Program-made: the position numbers and the translations under genes
NCBI GenBank assembly: GCA_021776915.1
Contig: JAIQZU010000054.1
Span: forward strand, 35,340-99,339
Length of the DNA stretch: 64,000 bases
Direction of reading: 5' to 3'
From: Candidatus Scalindua sp.
GTDB taxonomy: Bacteria; Planctomycetota; Brocadiia; Brocadiales; Scalinduaceae
Notes under the pieces: model-generated
Told to the model about the DNA's origin: nothing
Database searches by the model: none
Seen by the model: the letters and a program-made list of their open reading frames with translations, nothing else
Shown here: piece after piece, positions 17,074 through 25,995 of the stretch
How the letters are laid out: every line of letters begins with the position of its first letter
Position numbering within the stretch: the first letter of the stretch is position 1

Positions 17074-18921
17074 CTACTGTAAAGGTACTCCCATTACTAT
17101 CTTGTTTTTAATATCCTGCTGATACGCCTTGACTGCCTCAGTAAGTAAACCAAGTTCGCTGTAGGAATCACCAATTAATCCGGAAATCCAATCCCTTTGC
17201 TTCTCTGTCACTTCTCCGTCAAGAACCTCCAGGTAACTTTCTATTGCCTTTTCAAACTGTTTGTCCCGTGCCAAACTAACACCTGCAAAAATCTTAGCTT
17301 TAACGGCCAGATTCTTATCTTTCTTTCTTTCGGCAATTTTTATAAAGATATCAAAAGCCCTTTTGTAATTCTCATCATCAAGATAACATAATCCGATTTC
17401 ATACTTTATACTTTCTGCATATATACTATCGTAATGTTCACTTAAACCTTTATTCAGCATTCCTACAGCGCTATCTAACATCTTCATCAGGCGTAATGAT
17501 TTTCCACTATACAGAAAACCATGTGACGATAAGCTGCTTTCGGGATACTCTGCTAATGCACCTGTATATAATTGAAATGCTGTCAGAAAATCCTCTGTCT
17601 TAAAAAAGCAATCTGCCAGTTTGAAGTAAGCTTTATCCATTACGTCATTGTTCTTCTCATAAAAAACAAAATTCTTTAGTATACTTATGGCTTCATTGTA
17701 TTCACCCAATAAATAGTAGCAGTTACCAAGCTGATATTCTAATTCATAACGGATCTTATCAGGCAAGACTATACGGTCAGATGTGAGAATAGTATCTCCT
17801 GACCGATATGCCTGCATATCAGTCTCAGACTGAAACTTCTCCTTCATGTCCAGGAATGTCTGTAACGCCAGAGAATAATCACCTGCATCAAGGTAGGCCT
17901 TTCCCAGCCGCATATGAGCAAATATTACTGAATTACTGTCATGGTACTCTTTAATCACATAATTATAATTTTCAATAGCCTTCTCATAGTTATCTTGTTT
18001 TTTCCATAAATCACCTATAATAAGATACGTGTCATCCACATTAGATTCATTGGGATATCTCTGCACGTAATCTGAAAAACTTACTCTCGCCTTTTCTGGA
18101 TCATCCAACATTACATAACACCTTCCTTCATTAAACCTGGATTCTTTTGCCAGTGGATGACCTGGATAACCTGCCGTTATGGTTTTGAATTCCTGCAACG
18201 CTATTGATGGAAAGTTCGAAGCAAGGTAAAAGTTTCCCAGTTCGTAGTATGCTCGTGCTATCCCCTCATAATCCGGATATCTGATCATAGCCTTTTGATA
18301 TGCCTGTATTGCTTTTTCCTGATAATAACCATATGATGACACCACATTCAGCTTTGCAGGCAACGTTATAAATATTAAGTTTTCACTTATAATTGGTTCA
18401 AGACCTTTTGCACCAAGAATAACATCTACTATGTCAACCAAAGGAGTATTTTCCAGATAAATAGAAATAATCGAAGATACTTTCTCTTTATCAATATCCT
18501 CATCTATAATAATCTTCTTCCCGCTTGCAGAAGCTAACGCTTGCAGGATATCCTCCATAGATAATAAATCAGCCTTTATTGAGTATAAAACAATACCGTA
18601 ATTACCTTTTTTCTTGCTTATAGACAAATCTTCACTTTCGGCAACTAATTCTGTAGTCATGTCCTCATCCTGCAAGGCTCGACGCTGCTTTAATTCCAAC
18701 AATTTTTTTAAACCCTCTAATACCGTTCTCTCATTAGTCAGCATATACTTATATTCACCAACCGACATATTCAATAATCCGGTACCTGCACCATTTCGTT
18801 CATCTGCTCTAATGTATCCCGTTGTACCAACCAATAGAAGGAACATCGTTAATAAATTTACAAGAATTGTATTTCTAAATTTCTGATCCCGGATTTCGGA
18901 TTTCGGTTTTTCAGTATTCAT
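17074..18921 (-). CDS. Periplasmic protein with secretin-N0/STN-like domain and many TPRs
   Basis: The 615-residue protein has a signal-type hydrophobic segment (about 18-40) and a short STN/secretin-N0-like domain (about 105-190; YSIKADLLSMEDILQALA, IYLENTPLVDIVDVIL, LIFITLPAK). About ten TPR-type helical pairs follow to the C-terminus (for example AYYELGNFYLASNFPSIALQEF). The first ~15 codons are made of the CGAAATCCGAAATCCGGGATC repeat word found in intergenic palindromes, and no ribosome site precedes the ATG. The true start may therefore be further in, near the signal sequence. Role unknown; possibly an envelope scaffold. It lies 34 bases after another TPR gene. Confidence 0.75.
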   Translation of the reverse strand: MNTEKPKSEIRDQKFRNTILVNLLTMFLLLVGTTGYIRADERNGAGTGLLNMSVGEYKYMLTNERTVLEGLKKLLELKQRRALQDEDMTTELVAESEDLSISKKKGNYGIVLYSIKADLLSMEDILQALASASGKKIIIDEDIDKEKVSSIISIYLENTPLVDIVDVILGAKGLEPIISENLIFITLPAKLNVVSSYGYYQEKAIQAYQKAMIRYPDYEGIARAYYELGNFYLASNFPSIALQEFKTITAGYPGHPLAKESRFNEGRCYVMLDDPEKARVSFSDYVQRYPNESNVDDTYLIIGDLWKKQDNYEKAIENYNYVIKEYHDSNSVIFAHMRLGKAYLDAGDYSLALQTFLDMKEKFQSETDMQAYRSGDTILTSDRIVLPDKIRYELEYQLGNCYYLLGEYNEAISILKNFVFYEKNNDVMDKAYFKLADCFFKTEDFLTAFQLYTGALAEYPESSLSSHGFLYSGKSLRLMKMLDSAVGMLNKGLSEHYDSIYAESIKYEIGLCYLDDENYKRAFDIFIKIAERKKDKNLAVKAKIFAGVSLARDKQFEKAIESYLEVLDGEVTEKQRDWISGLIGDSYSELGLLTEAVKAYQQDIKNKIVMGVPLQ

Positions 18922-18955
18922 AATTCATTATTCAAGTTTTACAATGATTCGTCAT

Positions 18956-19714
18956 TTAGCGAGCTACGACTGTCTTTTTCTGTATTTCTTCTTCCTTCAG
19001 GTATTGCTTTGCCTGCTCAATGTAACTATCAGCAATTTTATAATATGCTTTTATCACCATTTGCTTGTCATCATCTTCTGTATATTTTGCCTCTTCGCCG
19101 GCGATTGAGTACAATACCCTTCTGGCCTCACCATAATCACCAGTTAATATCAAACACTCACCAAGACCCAATTGAGCACCCAATCTATAAGGACTGTTTA
19201 AATAATCATTAGCCACTTTTCTATATACACCTATTGCATTATCATATTTTCCCAATTTATAATAACTCTCTGCTAAACGGCTGGATATTCTGTCACGCTC
19301 ATCAATAGCAATCTTTGAATTTATCAGCTTTTCATATACATCTGCAGCCTTTTTGTGCTGATTATAATCAAAATACATGTCAGCTTCCTTTATAACATTT
19401 TTAATGTTTGCTTTATTTACACTCCCACCATTCGCAAAATTATTAGAAAGACCAGCACTCTTTTTCTTTTCTCTGGGAGGGGTTACAGGTTTTTTTGGAA
19501 CTTTATGAGTATTAGTCTTTAAAGCTATTTTACCTTTTTTCTGCTTTTCTATCATGGTTTTAAGCTCGTTCTTTTCCTTGGAGATCCAATTACTCTGTAA
19601 ATACATAAGTCCTGCAACCAACACGACGATAATCAGGTTTATAATTATGACCCCAATATATCCACTGGCGCTGCCGATTAATGTATTCAGTTTTTGTTTT
19701 ACCTTTTTTATCAT
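18956..19714 (-). CDS. Membrane-anchored TPR protein
   Basis: The 252-residue protein has a membrane helix near the N-terminus (about 20-42, IGVIIINLIIVVLVAGLMYL) and a lysine/proline-rich linker (about 55-90, KVPKKPVTPPREKKK). A TPR region (about 100-240; ADMYFDYNQHKKAADVYEKLI, LAESYYKLGKYDNAIGVYRKV) completes it. The topology predicts TPRs outside the cytoplasm. It precedes the larger TPR gene with a 34-base gap and follows the receiver/pseudophosphatase gene, so they may be one transcript. I do not recognise a specific family beyond TPR. Confidence 0.75.
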   Translation of the reverse strand: MIKKVKQKLNTLIGSASGYIGVIIINLIIVVLVAGLMYLQSNWISKEKNELKTMIEKQKKGKIALKTNTHKVPKKPVTPPREKKKSAGLSNNFANGGSVNKANIKNVIKEADMYFDYNQHKKAADVYEKLINSKIAIDERDRISSRLAESYYKLGKYDNAIGVYRKVANDYLNSPYRLGAQLGLGECLILTGDYGEARRVLYSIAGEEAKYTEDDDKQMVIKAYYKIADSYIEQAKQYLKEEEIQKKTVVAR

Positions 19715-19778
19715 ATTTTATTTCCTGTAAATAATAACAACTAACATTAAGAACTCGACATTAACACAGACGTTGCAA

Positions 19779-20948
19779 TCATTTTTCTAATCTACGTCTT
19801 TCACTGTTCGGTGAGTGTTCTGTATCATTTCTATCAAGGCTTATTAATAACACTGTTTCATCATCAATACTAGCATCCTTATCGTTTACCAATGGAGCAT
19901 GTAAGTCAACCCCTTTAGACTGTTTTTCTTGTGAACCTTGGATATTCTGTAAGGCATTCTCAATTTTCTGCCTTATCAATGCCCCTTCTTCTACAATTCT
20001 TGACATAGTATTGCTTCTTGACAACATCAACCTGTTTTCATAAGAATATGGCATTGTTCCTTCAACCAAATCAATTCTCGGTAAAATACCTAACGGAAAA
20101 GGATTGGTATCCATTATCTCTGTCTCTCCGTTTGCCCCAATCATCGAGCATACCAGATCATTCCCGCTGTTTATATATCGAATAACTCTCTTTTTATTAT
20201 CTATAAGTACACACAGCATCGACACTTTGCTATGAGGCAAGATATTTTTATATAAGAACTTATTTATATTATCGATTACTTTCTTTGGTGTACTTCCTAC
20301 TCTTGATCTAAATAATGTCTTTATCATTATTCCTATCTGCTTGTTTTCCCACCATTCCCTATGATGCTCATCTTGATCATTGATATTCCCAAATATCAAC
20401 ATAGACCTGTTATTGCTAATGGCAAAAGAATCAAAGATAACAGTGCTTTTAGGCTGACATGCCGGACCATCAAAATAATAAGGCATACCATCAGGTTTCA
20501 AAAGGTCATCAGTTTCTGATAATTGTTTGTTGTCATTTGTCTGTAGTTGGCGGGTGCTTCCATTATTAGTGGCTTTTGGGATACTGGAATTATTGAACAC
20601 CCTTTCTATAACGTCTTTTATTTCCTGTATCTTAAAAGGCTTACTAATCATCTCAACTACACCCAATTTAGCTGCTTCTTTGACCGTTTCAAGGGAACCA
20701 TATGCTGTGATAATAACTATTTGTAAATCAGAACCATCCTTCTTTATCTCACGTATTAGCTGGATACCATCCATACCCCGCATCTTAATGTCGGTTATTA
20801 TTAAGTCATATGGTGCCACCTTAAAACGCTCCATGGCCTCAAAGGCATTCCCGGCAACGTCTACCTTATAACCTTCGCTGGTCAATGCCTCTCTCAGGAC
20901 ATATCTAATTGTCTCCTCATCATCTACCAATAAAATCCTGTTATTCAA
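19779..20948 (-). CDS. Receiver domain fused to a degenerate SpoIIE/PP2C-like domain
   Basis: Residues 1-125 are a canonical receiver (VDDEETIRYVLREAL; phospho-Asp in LIITDIKM; MISKPFK). Residues ~165-385 follow the outline of SpoIIE-type PP2C phosphatases as in RsbU-like proteins. They run from VSMLCVLIDNKKRVIRYINSGND through NPFPLGILP to DDETVLLISL. The metal-binding motifs are altered: the GDVSGHG-like site reads FGNINDQDE and the YTDG-like site reads LSRSNT. Only the final DD is kept. I infer a phosphatase fold without, or with changed, catalysis, controlled by phosphorylation. Neighbours are an NtrC regulator and a HisKA-only protein. Confidence 0.75.
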   Translation of the reverse strand: MNNRILLVDDEETIRYVLREALTSEGYKVDVAGNAFEAMERFKVAPYDLIITDIKMRGMDGIQLIREIKKDGSDLQIVIITAYGSLETVKEAAKLGVVEMISKPFKIQEIKDVIERVFNNSSIPKATNNGSTRQLQTNDNKQLSETDDLLKPDGMPYYFDGPACQPKSTVIFDSFAISNNRSMLIFGNINDQDEHHREWWENKQIGIMIKTLFRSRVGSTPKKVIDNINKFLYKNILPHSKVSMLCVLIDNKKRVIRYINSGNDLVCSMIGANGETEIMDTNPFPLGILPRIDLVEGTMPYSYENRLMLSRSNTMSRIVEEGALIRQKIENALQNIQGSQEKQSKGVDLHAPLVNDKDASIDDETVLLISLDRNDTEHSPNSERRRLEK

Positions 20949-21075
20949 ATAACCACTCCTCTTTCAGGTGTTCTATACCTACACAAGCATTGACAGTTTG
21001 ATAGCTTCTCAATAAGTTGATTAAATATATTTGCTCCTATACTATAAGATTATTTAACTCAGATCACTCCGAAAG

Positions 21076-21582
21076 TTACTGTTTATTAGAAAATGTTTGA
21101 TAAAATTCCTTCACTATACTGTCCAGACGATCAATCTCCTTAAAGATCATCTTAAATAACCTTTCATTTGAATCATCTTTCTCCGTTCTCTCTCTGAGGA
21201 CCTCTACCGCAGCAGAAATACCAGCCAGAGGATTGCGTACTTTGTGAGTAACAATACCCATCAACTCATTTAGATCATCAAAGTATTGAGTCTCCTTATA
21301 CTTGTCTACTATCACCTTTATTCCTTCATTATCACTTAAATCAGTACAGGATTTCGCTCCACTCCCTGAAGACTCAATTTGTTTGTCCAAAGCAGTAGAC
21401 AATTCTTCATTAGTGATTAAATTCATCTTGATAAGGATCACACCCAGGAGTTGATATTCAGGATTGTCTTTTTGCAATCTTAATGCCTTTTGGATATCGG
21501 ATTTCTTAACCTTACCATCTTTAACCAAAACCTCTCCGAGTTTCTTCTGACATGAATCAGTATCTTTTTCCATATTAATCAC
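21076..21582 (-). CDS. HisKA domain protein without ATPase domain, with GspE-N/MshEN-like repeats
   Basis: The 168-residue protein carries two repeat units at about 12-70 (KLGEVLVKDGKVKKSDIQKAL and LGVILIKMNLITNEELSTAL) resembling the MshEN/GspE N-terminal motif. A HisKA dimerisation domain (about 105-165) has an H-box, VTHKVRNPLAGISA. No ATPase domain follows, and only 127 bases separate it from the next gene, so none was lost by a simple frameshift. It could be a phosphotransfer protein or a partner for another kinase. The start is uncertain: GTG at 21582 or ATG at 21573. It lies between the NtrC gene and the receiver/pseudophosphatase gene. Confidence 0.75.
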   Translation of the reverse strand: MINMEKDTDSCQKKLGEVLVKDGKVKKSDIQKALRLQKDNPEYQLLGVILIKMNLITNEELSTALDKQIESSGSGAKSCTDLSDNEGIKVIVDKYKETQYFDDLNELMGIVTHKVRNPLAGISAAVEVLRERTEKDDSNERLFKMIFKEIDRLDSIVKEFYQTFSNKQ

Positions 21583-21650
21583 TTTATATAATTTTTCCTT
21601 TTCTGATTGTACATATTGTTAATCGAAATAAGAAAATACAGGTCCAGATA

Positions 21651-21686
21651 AACAGTAAGGGCGAACGGCCGTTCGCCCCTACTGTT
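21651..21686. repeat. GGGCGAACGGCCGTTCGCCC palindrome
   Basis: AACAGTAAGGGCGAAC and its complement form a near-perfect 36-base palindrome that overlaps the 3' end and stop of the NtrC gene at 21679. A shorter copy of the core occurs at 53494-53517. It probably folds in RNA and may act as a terminator or processing site. Confidence 0.8.
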
Positions 21687-23076
21687 TAATACCATAATGC
21701 TTTATCTTGTTGTATAAAGTGGTACGGTTTATGCCAAGTATCTTCGATGCCTTGGTCATTCGCCATGAAGTTTCCTTAAGAATTTCTGTTATATGTTGTT
21801 TCTCAATTGTTGAAATAGATTGATCTACCTCTTCTTCCTGCCCATTGCCTTTCATTTCCGTCTCAGACCCCAGTAACAGATGCTCGGCAGAAAGAGTAGA
21901 ATTATTTGAAAGAAGAACAGCTCTTTCAATAACATTTTTCAGTTCTCTCACATTTCCAGGCCATTCATATTTTTTCAGAACAGATTTTATTTCCGGAGTC
22001 AGGCCATTGACCTCCTTGTTGAATTCTTTATTAAATTTTTCAATATAGTGTTTTGCAAGCGGGATGATGTCGTCCTTCCTCCCCCTCAACGCACACAAAT
22101 ATACCGGTAAGACTTTCAGGCGATAAAAAAGATCTTTTCTGAAGTTTCCTTTCTTTACTTCATCTTCCAAATTCCGGTTTGTTGAAGCAACTATCCTTAC
22201 GTCTACATTTATATCATCCACCCCGCCGACCCTCTTGAACTTCCTTTCCTGAAGCACTCTCAGCAGTTTTGCCTGTAATGGCAGACTCATCTCCCCAATC
22301 TCATCAAGAAACATGGTGCCTCTCTGGGTGGCTTCGAACAGACCGGCCTTTCCTGTAGTAGAAGCTCCTGTGAAAGAACCCTTTTCATAACCAAATAACT
22401 CGGCTTCAAGCAGGTTCTCTGTCAAGGCGGCACAATTAATCTCCATAAACCTGTACTTATTCCTCGCACTCATCATATGTATATAGTTTGCAATCAACTC
22501 CTTACCTGTTCCACTCTCTCCCTGTATAAGCACCGTACTTGAAGGACTCTGTGCAATTATCTTTACATGTTCAAAAATCTTTTTCATTTCTTTACTAACG
22601 GCAATAATATTAGCATTGCCTGTAACATCTGTTTTTTCCCTTAACCATGCGTTCTCCCTCATCAGGGATTGAGTACTCAATGCCTTTTCAACCACAACTT
22701 TTACGTGTTCCATCTTAAATGGTTTCTCAAGATAATCAAAAGCCCCGGCTTTCATTGCGCTTACTGCAGTGTCTACAGAACCATGACCTGTTAAAAGAAT
22801 TACGAGTATGTTCGAATCATGCAATTTTACTTCCCTTAATAAATCCAGGCCATTCATTCCGGGCATCTTTAAGTCCAATATAACCAGGTCAGGAACCACC
22901 TTCTTTACTAAGCTTAAAGCCTTTTCCCCATCCTCCTCCGTGTCTACTTCGTGCCCCTCAGACTCCAATGCCTCTTTTAAACAAAACCTGATTGTTTCCT
23001 CGTCATCCACAACTAAGATTACGGGCTTTACGCTATTCTGGCTTTCCGCATTTTTAACCGATTTTGTTTCACTCAT
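21679..23076 (-). CDS. NtrC-family sigma-54 response regulator
   Basis: The 465-residue activator has an unconserved leader (about 1-15), a receiver (about 18-135; VDDEETIRFCLKEAL, phospho-Asp in LVILDLKMPGMNG, LEKPF) and an AAA+ domain (about 160-385). Walker A is GESGTGKE. The contact loop reads GSFTGA, with Ser for the usual second Ala. The C-terminal Fis-type helix-turn-helix (TKASKILGINRTTLYNKI, about 440-460) binds DNA. Its cognate kinase is not obvious: the adjacent HisKA protein has no ATPase domain. Targets are unknown. TPR envelope genes on both sides are candidates. Confidence 0.92.
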   Translation of the reverse strand: MSETKSVKNAESQNSVKPVILVVDDEETIRFCLKEALESEGHEVDTEEDGEKALSLVKKVVPDLVILDLKMPGMNGLDLLREVKLHDSNILVILLTGHGSVDTAVSAMKAGAFDYLEKPFKMEHVKVVVEKALSTQSLMRENAWLREKTDVTGNANIIAVSKEMKKIFEHVKIIAQSPSSTVLIQGESGTGKELIANYIHMMSARNKYRFMEINCAALTENLLEAELFGYEKGSFTGASTTGKAGLFEATQRGTMFLDEIGEMSLPLQAKLLRVLQERKFKRVGGVDDINVDVRIVASTNRNLEDEVKKGNFRKDLFYRLKVLPVYLCALRGRKDDIIPLAKHYIEKFNKEFNKEVNGLTPEIKSVLKKYEWPGNVRELKNVIERAVLLSNNSTLSAEHLLLGSETEMKGNGQEEEVDQSISTIEKQHITEILKETSWRMTKASKILGINRTTLYNKIKHYGIKQ

Positions 23077-23225
23077 TTAACCCTCTATTCTAAAATAAAT
23101 TTTCTTTCCTGTTTGGCAACTTACAATTACCGCAAATTAATGATCATATCTTATACATAATGTTGAATAAGTATACAATATTTTTGTATTATCCAATATC
23201 TCACAAATGGTCTTATTTCTTTGGA

Positions 23226-24431
23226 TCAGGGATTAAGCCCATCAAGCTTTCCCTTTGCCGCCTTAATCTCCTCTATGTTGCGTGCATATCTAACGCATTC
23301 CTCAAGATGCTTTCTGACTTTATCCGGCCGGTTTCTCTTCTCAAACATAGAAACCAGAATAAGATTTATCTCGTAGTTGCCCTTATGCGTATCTAGTGAT
23401 TTCTCAAAGGCCTGTATCGCTTCATCTTCTGCTCCACTATTTAAGTATAACAGCCCCAGTTCTTTATAACGACCGGCAATATTCATGGGATAGACACTTA
23501 TTGTCTTTTTATATATTTCAATGGCTTTTTCGTGATCACCTCTTTTGGAATAAATCTTTGCCATCTCATCGAATGGGTCAAAACCAGAAGTCAAAAACAC
23601 CCCAAGAACCTCCTCCTCGAAATTCTGGTCTAAATGCCTTAGGACCATCACACCTTCATCCAGAATCTTATCTTCTAATAATGGATTCTCCTCTTTGCGG
23701 GTTCTGGATAGATAAAGCACCATCAAAGAGGCACGTATGCCAACCGCATCATCGGTGATCAAAAGTATTTCCCTAAGCTTCTTTTCAGATACATCAAAAG
23801 TGTATTGGCCTTGATTGTATGACCCTATAATGCTTAATGCATCATCATATGCATTTAGATTTCTACAAAAGCTTGTTATTTTAACAGATAACTCCTTCAG
23901 GATGCCGGATGACAACTCTTCAGGATTGCCCTCTACGGTAATAAAACCCAATGTTTTTTTCTCCTTAACACCTACTATTTCAGTATCTATTCTCAAGGTG
24001 CTTCCTATTAAAGATATGTTACCTTTCAGAACATAGTCTGCCTTCAACTGTCTGCCAAATTTCTTGACTATTTTCGTATCCAACTTCGACATCAAATCCA
24101 CCTGATCTGCTGTCCATGCTCCATCGACATTCGTTATATTGTCGATTTTTATATCTTCACCTGGTGTCACCGTAGTAACCTTCTCATAAATAATTTCCCT
24201 GTCTATCGGCTCAAAATACCCTGTTTGTGTAAACATGCTCTTTAATGCATCCGGGACCATTTCTTCCATATTCATCCGGGTATAATCCTTGAACGGCAGG
24301 ACAACAATCTTGTAACTCCTTTTAGCATCGCAGACTTGGTTAACAAAAGCTACAAATATGAAAACAATTATCGCCGTTTTAATACTAATCGTCTTTCTTA
24401 ATAATCCAGTTATTTTGTATGAAATAATCAT
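23226..24431 (-). CDS. Secreted protein with TolB/CsgG-like N-terminal region and C-terminal TPRs
   Basis: The 401 residues start with a signal peptide (about 12-36, IVFIFVAFVNQVCDA). The next region, about 40-190 (IVVLPFKDYTR, FEPIDREIIYEKV, ADYVLKGNISLIGSTLRID), resembles the nucleotide-independent alpha/beta fold of TolB-N, CsgG and FlgO proteins. TPRs occupy about 285-395 (AKIYSKRGDHEKAIEIYKKTI, LGLLYLNSGAEDEAIQAFEKS). Start ATG 24431 has AAAGGAGC close upstream. Likely periplasmic or outer-membrane associated. Exact role unknown. It lies 150 bases upstream of the NtrC gene. Confidence 0.75.
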   Translation of the reverse strand: MIISYKITGLLRKTISIKTAIIVFIFVAFVNQVCDAKRSYKIVVLPFKDYTRMNMEEMVPDALKSMFTQTGYFEPIDREIIYEKVTTVTPGEDIKIDNITNVDGAWTADQVDLMSKLDTKIVKKFGRQLKADYVLKGNISLIGSTLRIDTEIVGVKEKKTLGFITVEGNPEELSSGILKELSVKITSFCRNLNAYDDALSIIGSYNQGQYTFDVSEKKLREILLITDDAVGIRASLMVLYLSRTRKEENPLLEDKILDEGVMVLRHLDQNFEEEVLGVFLTSGFDPFDEMAKIYSKRGDHEKAIEIYKKTISVYPMNIAGRYKELGLLYLNSGAEDEAIQAFEKSLDTHKGNYEINLILVSMFEKRNRPDKVRKHLEECVRYARNIEEIKAAKGKLDGLNP

Positions 24432-24536
24432 TATTGCTCCTTTAAATTACTTTTATTCGGGGATTATACGCATATTTTGTGCCTTTTCTTATAATATAGT
24501 ACTGAAAGTACATTTTAACCTGGCATCAAGCGATGA

Positions 24537-24680
24537 CGCCCAAGGTATAGTCTTTATAGAAGCTTACAAACAGGGAAAATGTCTCTTTCCCATGAAGTAT
24601 CAGACTTTCTAAGTGACTGGTTAAACAAACACATTAAGGAAATGGAGCAACAATACAGAAGCTTTATGAACGGAGTGTAA
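24537..24680 (+). pseudogene. Bacteriohemerythrin C-terminal remnant
   Basis: In this frame the bases encode LQTGKMSLSHEVSDFLSDWL followed by NKHIKEMEQQYRSFMNGV and a TAA. This matches the C-terminal helix of bacteriohemerythrin (FLxDWLxxHIxxxDxxY), including the iron-ligand His. The ligand Asp is Glu here. A TGA at 24534 cuts the frame and no other hemerythrin motif can be found upstream. I read it as the decayed end of a hemerythrin gene, a family common in motile microaerobes and often linked to chemotaxis. Fragment length is only ~47 codons. Confidence 0.6.
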
Positions 24681-24845
24681 ACAATAAGTAAAGACATAGA
24701 CTCAGGTGTTACAGCCTCCGGCTTTATTAGCACCTTTATAAAAATATTTTGGTCAATTTTGGCAAGAAAATTAAGAGGTGAGATTTTAGAATTACGATTT
24801 AAATCCAAAATCCTGTTCCGGCTTGTTCAGGTTTGAACAGAAGCT

Positions 24846-24913
24846 AAAGAAAAAGGGACAACACATCCCATTTGATCTTCTCTAAATTCAGGATATGTTG
24901 TCCCTTTTTCTTT
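24846..24913 (-). terminator. Hairpin terminator after the zinc-ribbon gene
   Basis: AAAGAAAAAGGGACAACA (24846-24863) is the exact reverse complement of 24896-24913, a perfect 18-bp stem with a 32-base loop. On the minus strand it follows directly after the stop of 24914-25126 and ends in T-rich sequence. The stem is symmetric enough to work in both directions. Confidence 0.75.
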
Positions 24914-25126
24914 TCAAGATGCAACAAAGAACCGGTTACTCACACCGCCGCTACCAACCCTGACAGTAAGACTGCGAAGGCATCTGGGACATTTCCCTTC
25001 ATATTGTTTCCCTGAGTAGTTATAGATACGTCCATATATATTGCAACATGCAAAATGAATCCCCAGATACTTCCTCTTTTTTTGCCTGTTAGCTGCTACT
25101 GTTAATCCGGCCTCCATTATACACAT
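24914..25126 (-). CDS. Small zinc-ribbon-like protein
   Basis: The 70-residue protein has a basic N-terminus (about 12-20, NRQKKRK), a HFACCNIYGRIY segment and a second CPRC pair near residue 45. Four Cys plus His suggest a zinc ribbon. The closing part, VRVGSGGVSNRFF, looks like a small conserved family seen in several planctomycetes and other bacteria, but I cannot name it. Start ATG 25126 has GAGG four bases upstream; an ATG at 25117 is possible. The hairpin at 24846-24913 starts at its stop codon, which supports a real transcript. Function unknown. Confidence 0.7.
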   Translation of the reverse strand: MCIMEAGLTVAANRQKKRKYLGIHFACCNIYGRIYNYSGKQYEGKCPRCLRSLTVRVGSGGVSNRFFVAS

Positions 25127-25234
25127 ATTTCCTCATAAATGTAAGGGCGTATTGCCATCCCCGGACAGACTGCGCCGAGGACTTTACACCTCCTACTTTG
25201 TGGTGATTTTGAAATTCTTATATAATTTTATTAT

Positions 25235-25576
25235 CTACAGCAAACCGGAGTTCTTAATTGACCTGGCAACTTCCTTAGTAACCGCATCACGGTCGTAAAC
25301 ACCAGCTTCTATACGGGCCTTAACATCCTTTATCTTTTCCTCCCTGATATCAGGCACCTTCTTAATTTCCGCCTTTAAGATCGACAGTCTTCTTTGTAAC
25401 TCTTTGGCCTCAGTGGAAATTTCAACTTTATCTCCTTCTTTTGACACTTGCACTTCACTGGACGCACCGGATGCCGCTTTTTTAACATCCCCGGGCTTTC
25501 CAAGATTTTGATTACCAAAAACCTTCCCAACCTGATTATTAGTAATTCCAGCTGTTTTATCTACAGACATTTTCAA
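25235..25576 (-). CDS. flgM: Anti-sigma-28 factor FlgM
   Basis: FlgM holds sigma-28 (FliA) inactive until the hook is complete and FlgM is exported. The 113 residues are polar and disordered at the N-terminus. The C-terminal half (about 48-108) has the family pattern: DKVEISTEAKELQRRL, then VPDIREEKIKDVKARIEAGVYDRDAVTKEVARSIKNS-like helices. The IREEKVxxLKxxIxxGxY core is clear. It is on the opposite strand to the chemotaxis island, whose first gene has a sigma-28 promoter. The fliA gene itself is outside the window. Confidence 0.93.
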   Translation of the reverse strand: MKMSVDKTAGITNNQVGKVFGNQNLGKPGDVKKAASGASSEVQVSKEGDKVEISTEAKELQRRLSILKAEIKKVPDIREEKIKDVKARIEAGVYDRDAVTKEVARSIKNSGLL

Positions 25577-25782
25577 ACCTCCAATCTAAACCTGAAATCG
25601 GCAATTTACTAAAGAAAAAGTATAATTCTGACACATATTCCTTCAAGCAAACATTGATTTGCGACAGTATTTATTATTAATATACAACCCTTTTGACTTC
25701 AACTTCAATACAAACTTCTAATGATAAACCTTTTATATCCTTTTCATAAAACTCTCCTGCGCTCACCCCTGTCAGGCAAGTG

Positions 25783-25959
25783 TTAAAATCGCGCATCCCA
25801 TAGCCTTTTAGTATTACAATGACAACTTAATAGCTTGTGCCACAGGCACTCTATACACCAACAAAAGTTTAAAGAAGCATTTCTAAACATTGATGATTTC
25901 TTCTTCAAACTTGATGGATAAATGTCATCATAATAATACTCATACTCAAATCGTTTCAT
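25783..25959 (-). CDS. 58-residue Cys-rich protein with its own sigma-28 promoter
   Basis: The ORF begins at an ATG at 25959 with GGGAGGT six bases upstream, an excellent ribosome site. A sigma-28 type promoter ends about 35 bases further up. The product starts MKRFEYEYYYDDIYPSSLKK and ends with a Cys-rich stretch containing CWCIECLW and CHC (five Cys in about 20 residues). No family is recognised. The promoter places it in the late flagellar/chemotaxis regulon, possibly co-transcribed with flgM 206 bases downstream. Because the C-terminal composition is unusual, a frameshift in the last third cannot be excluded. Confidence 0.6.
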   Translation of the reverse strand: MKRFEYEYYYDDIYPSSLKKKSSMFRNASLNFCWCIECLWHKLLSCHCNTKRLWDARF

Positions 25960-25995
25960 TTTCAACCTCCCGCTAAGATACCTTGTACATTTATA

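Noticed and set aside
24554..24808. 84-residue minus-strand ORF
   Set aside because: It lies opposite the hemerythrin remnant, has no ribosome site and no conserved look.
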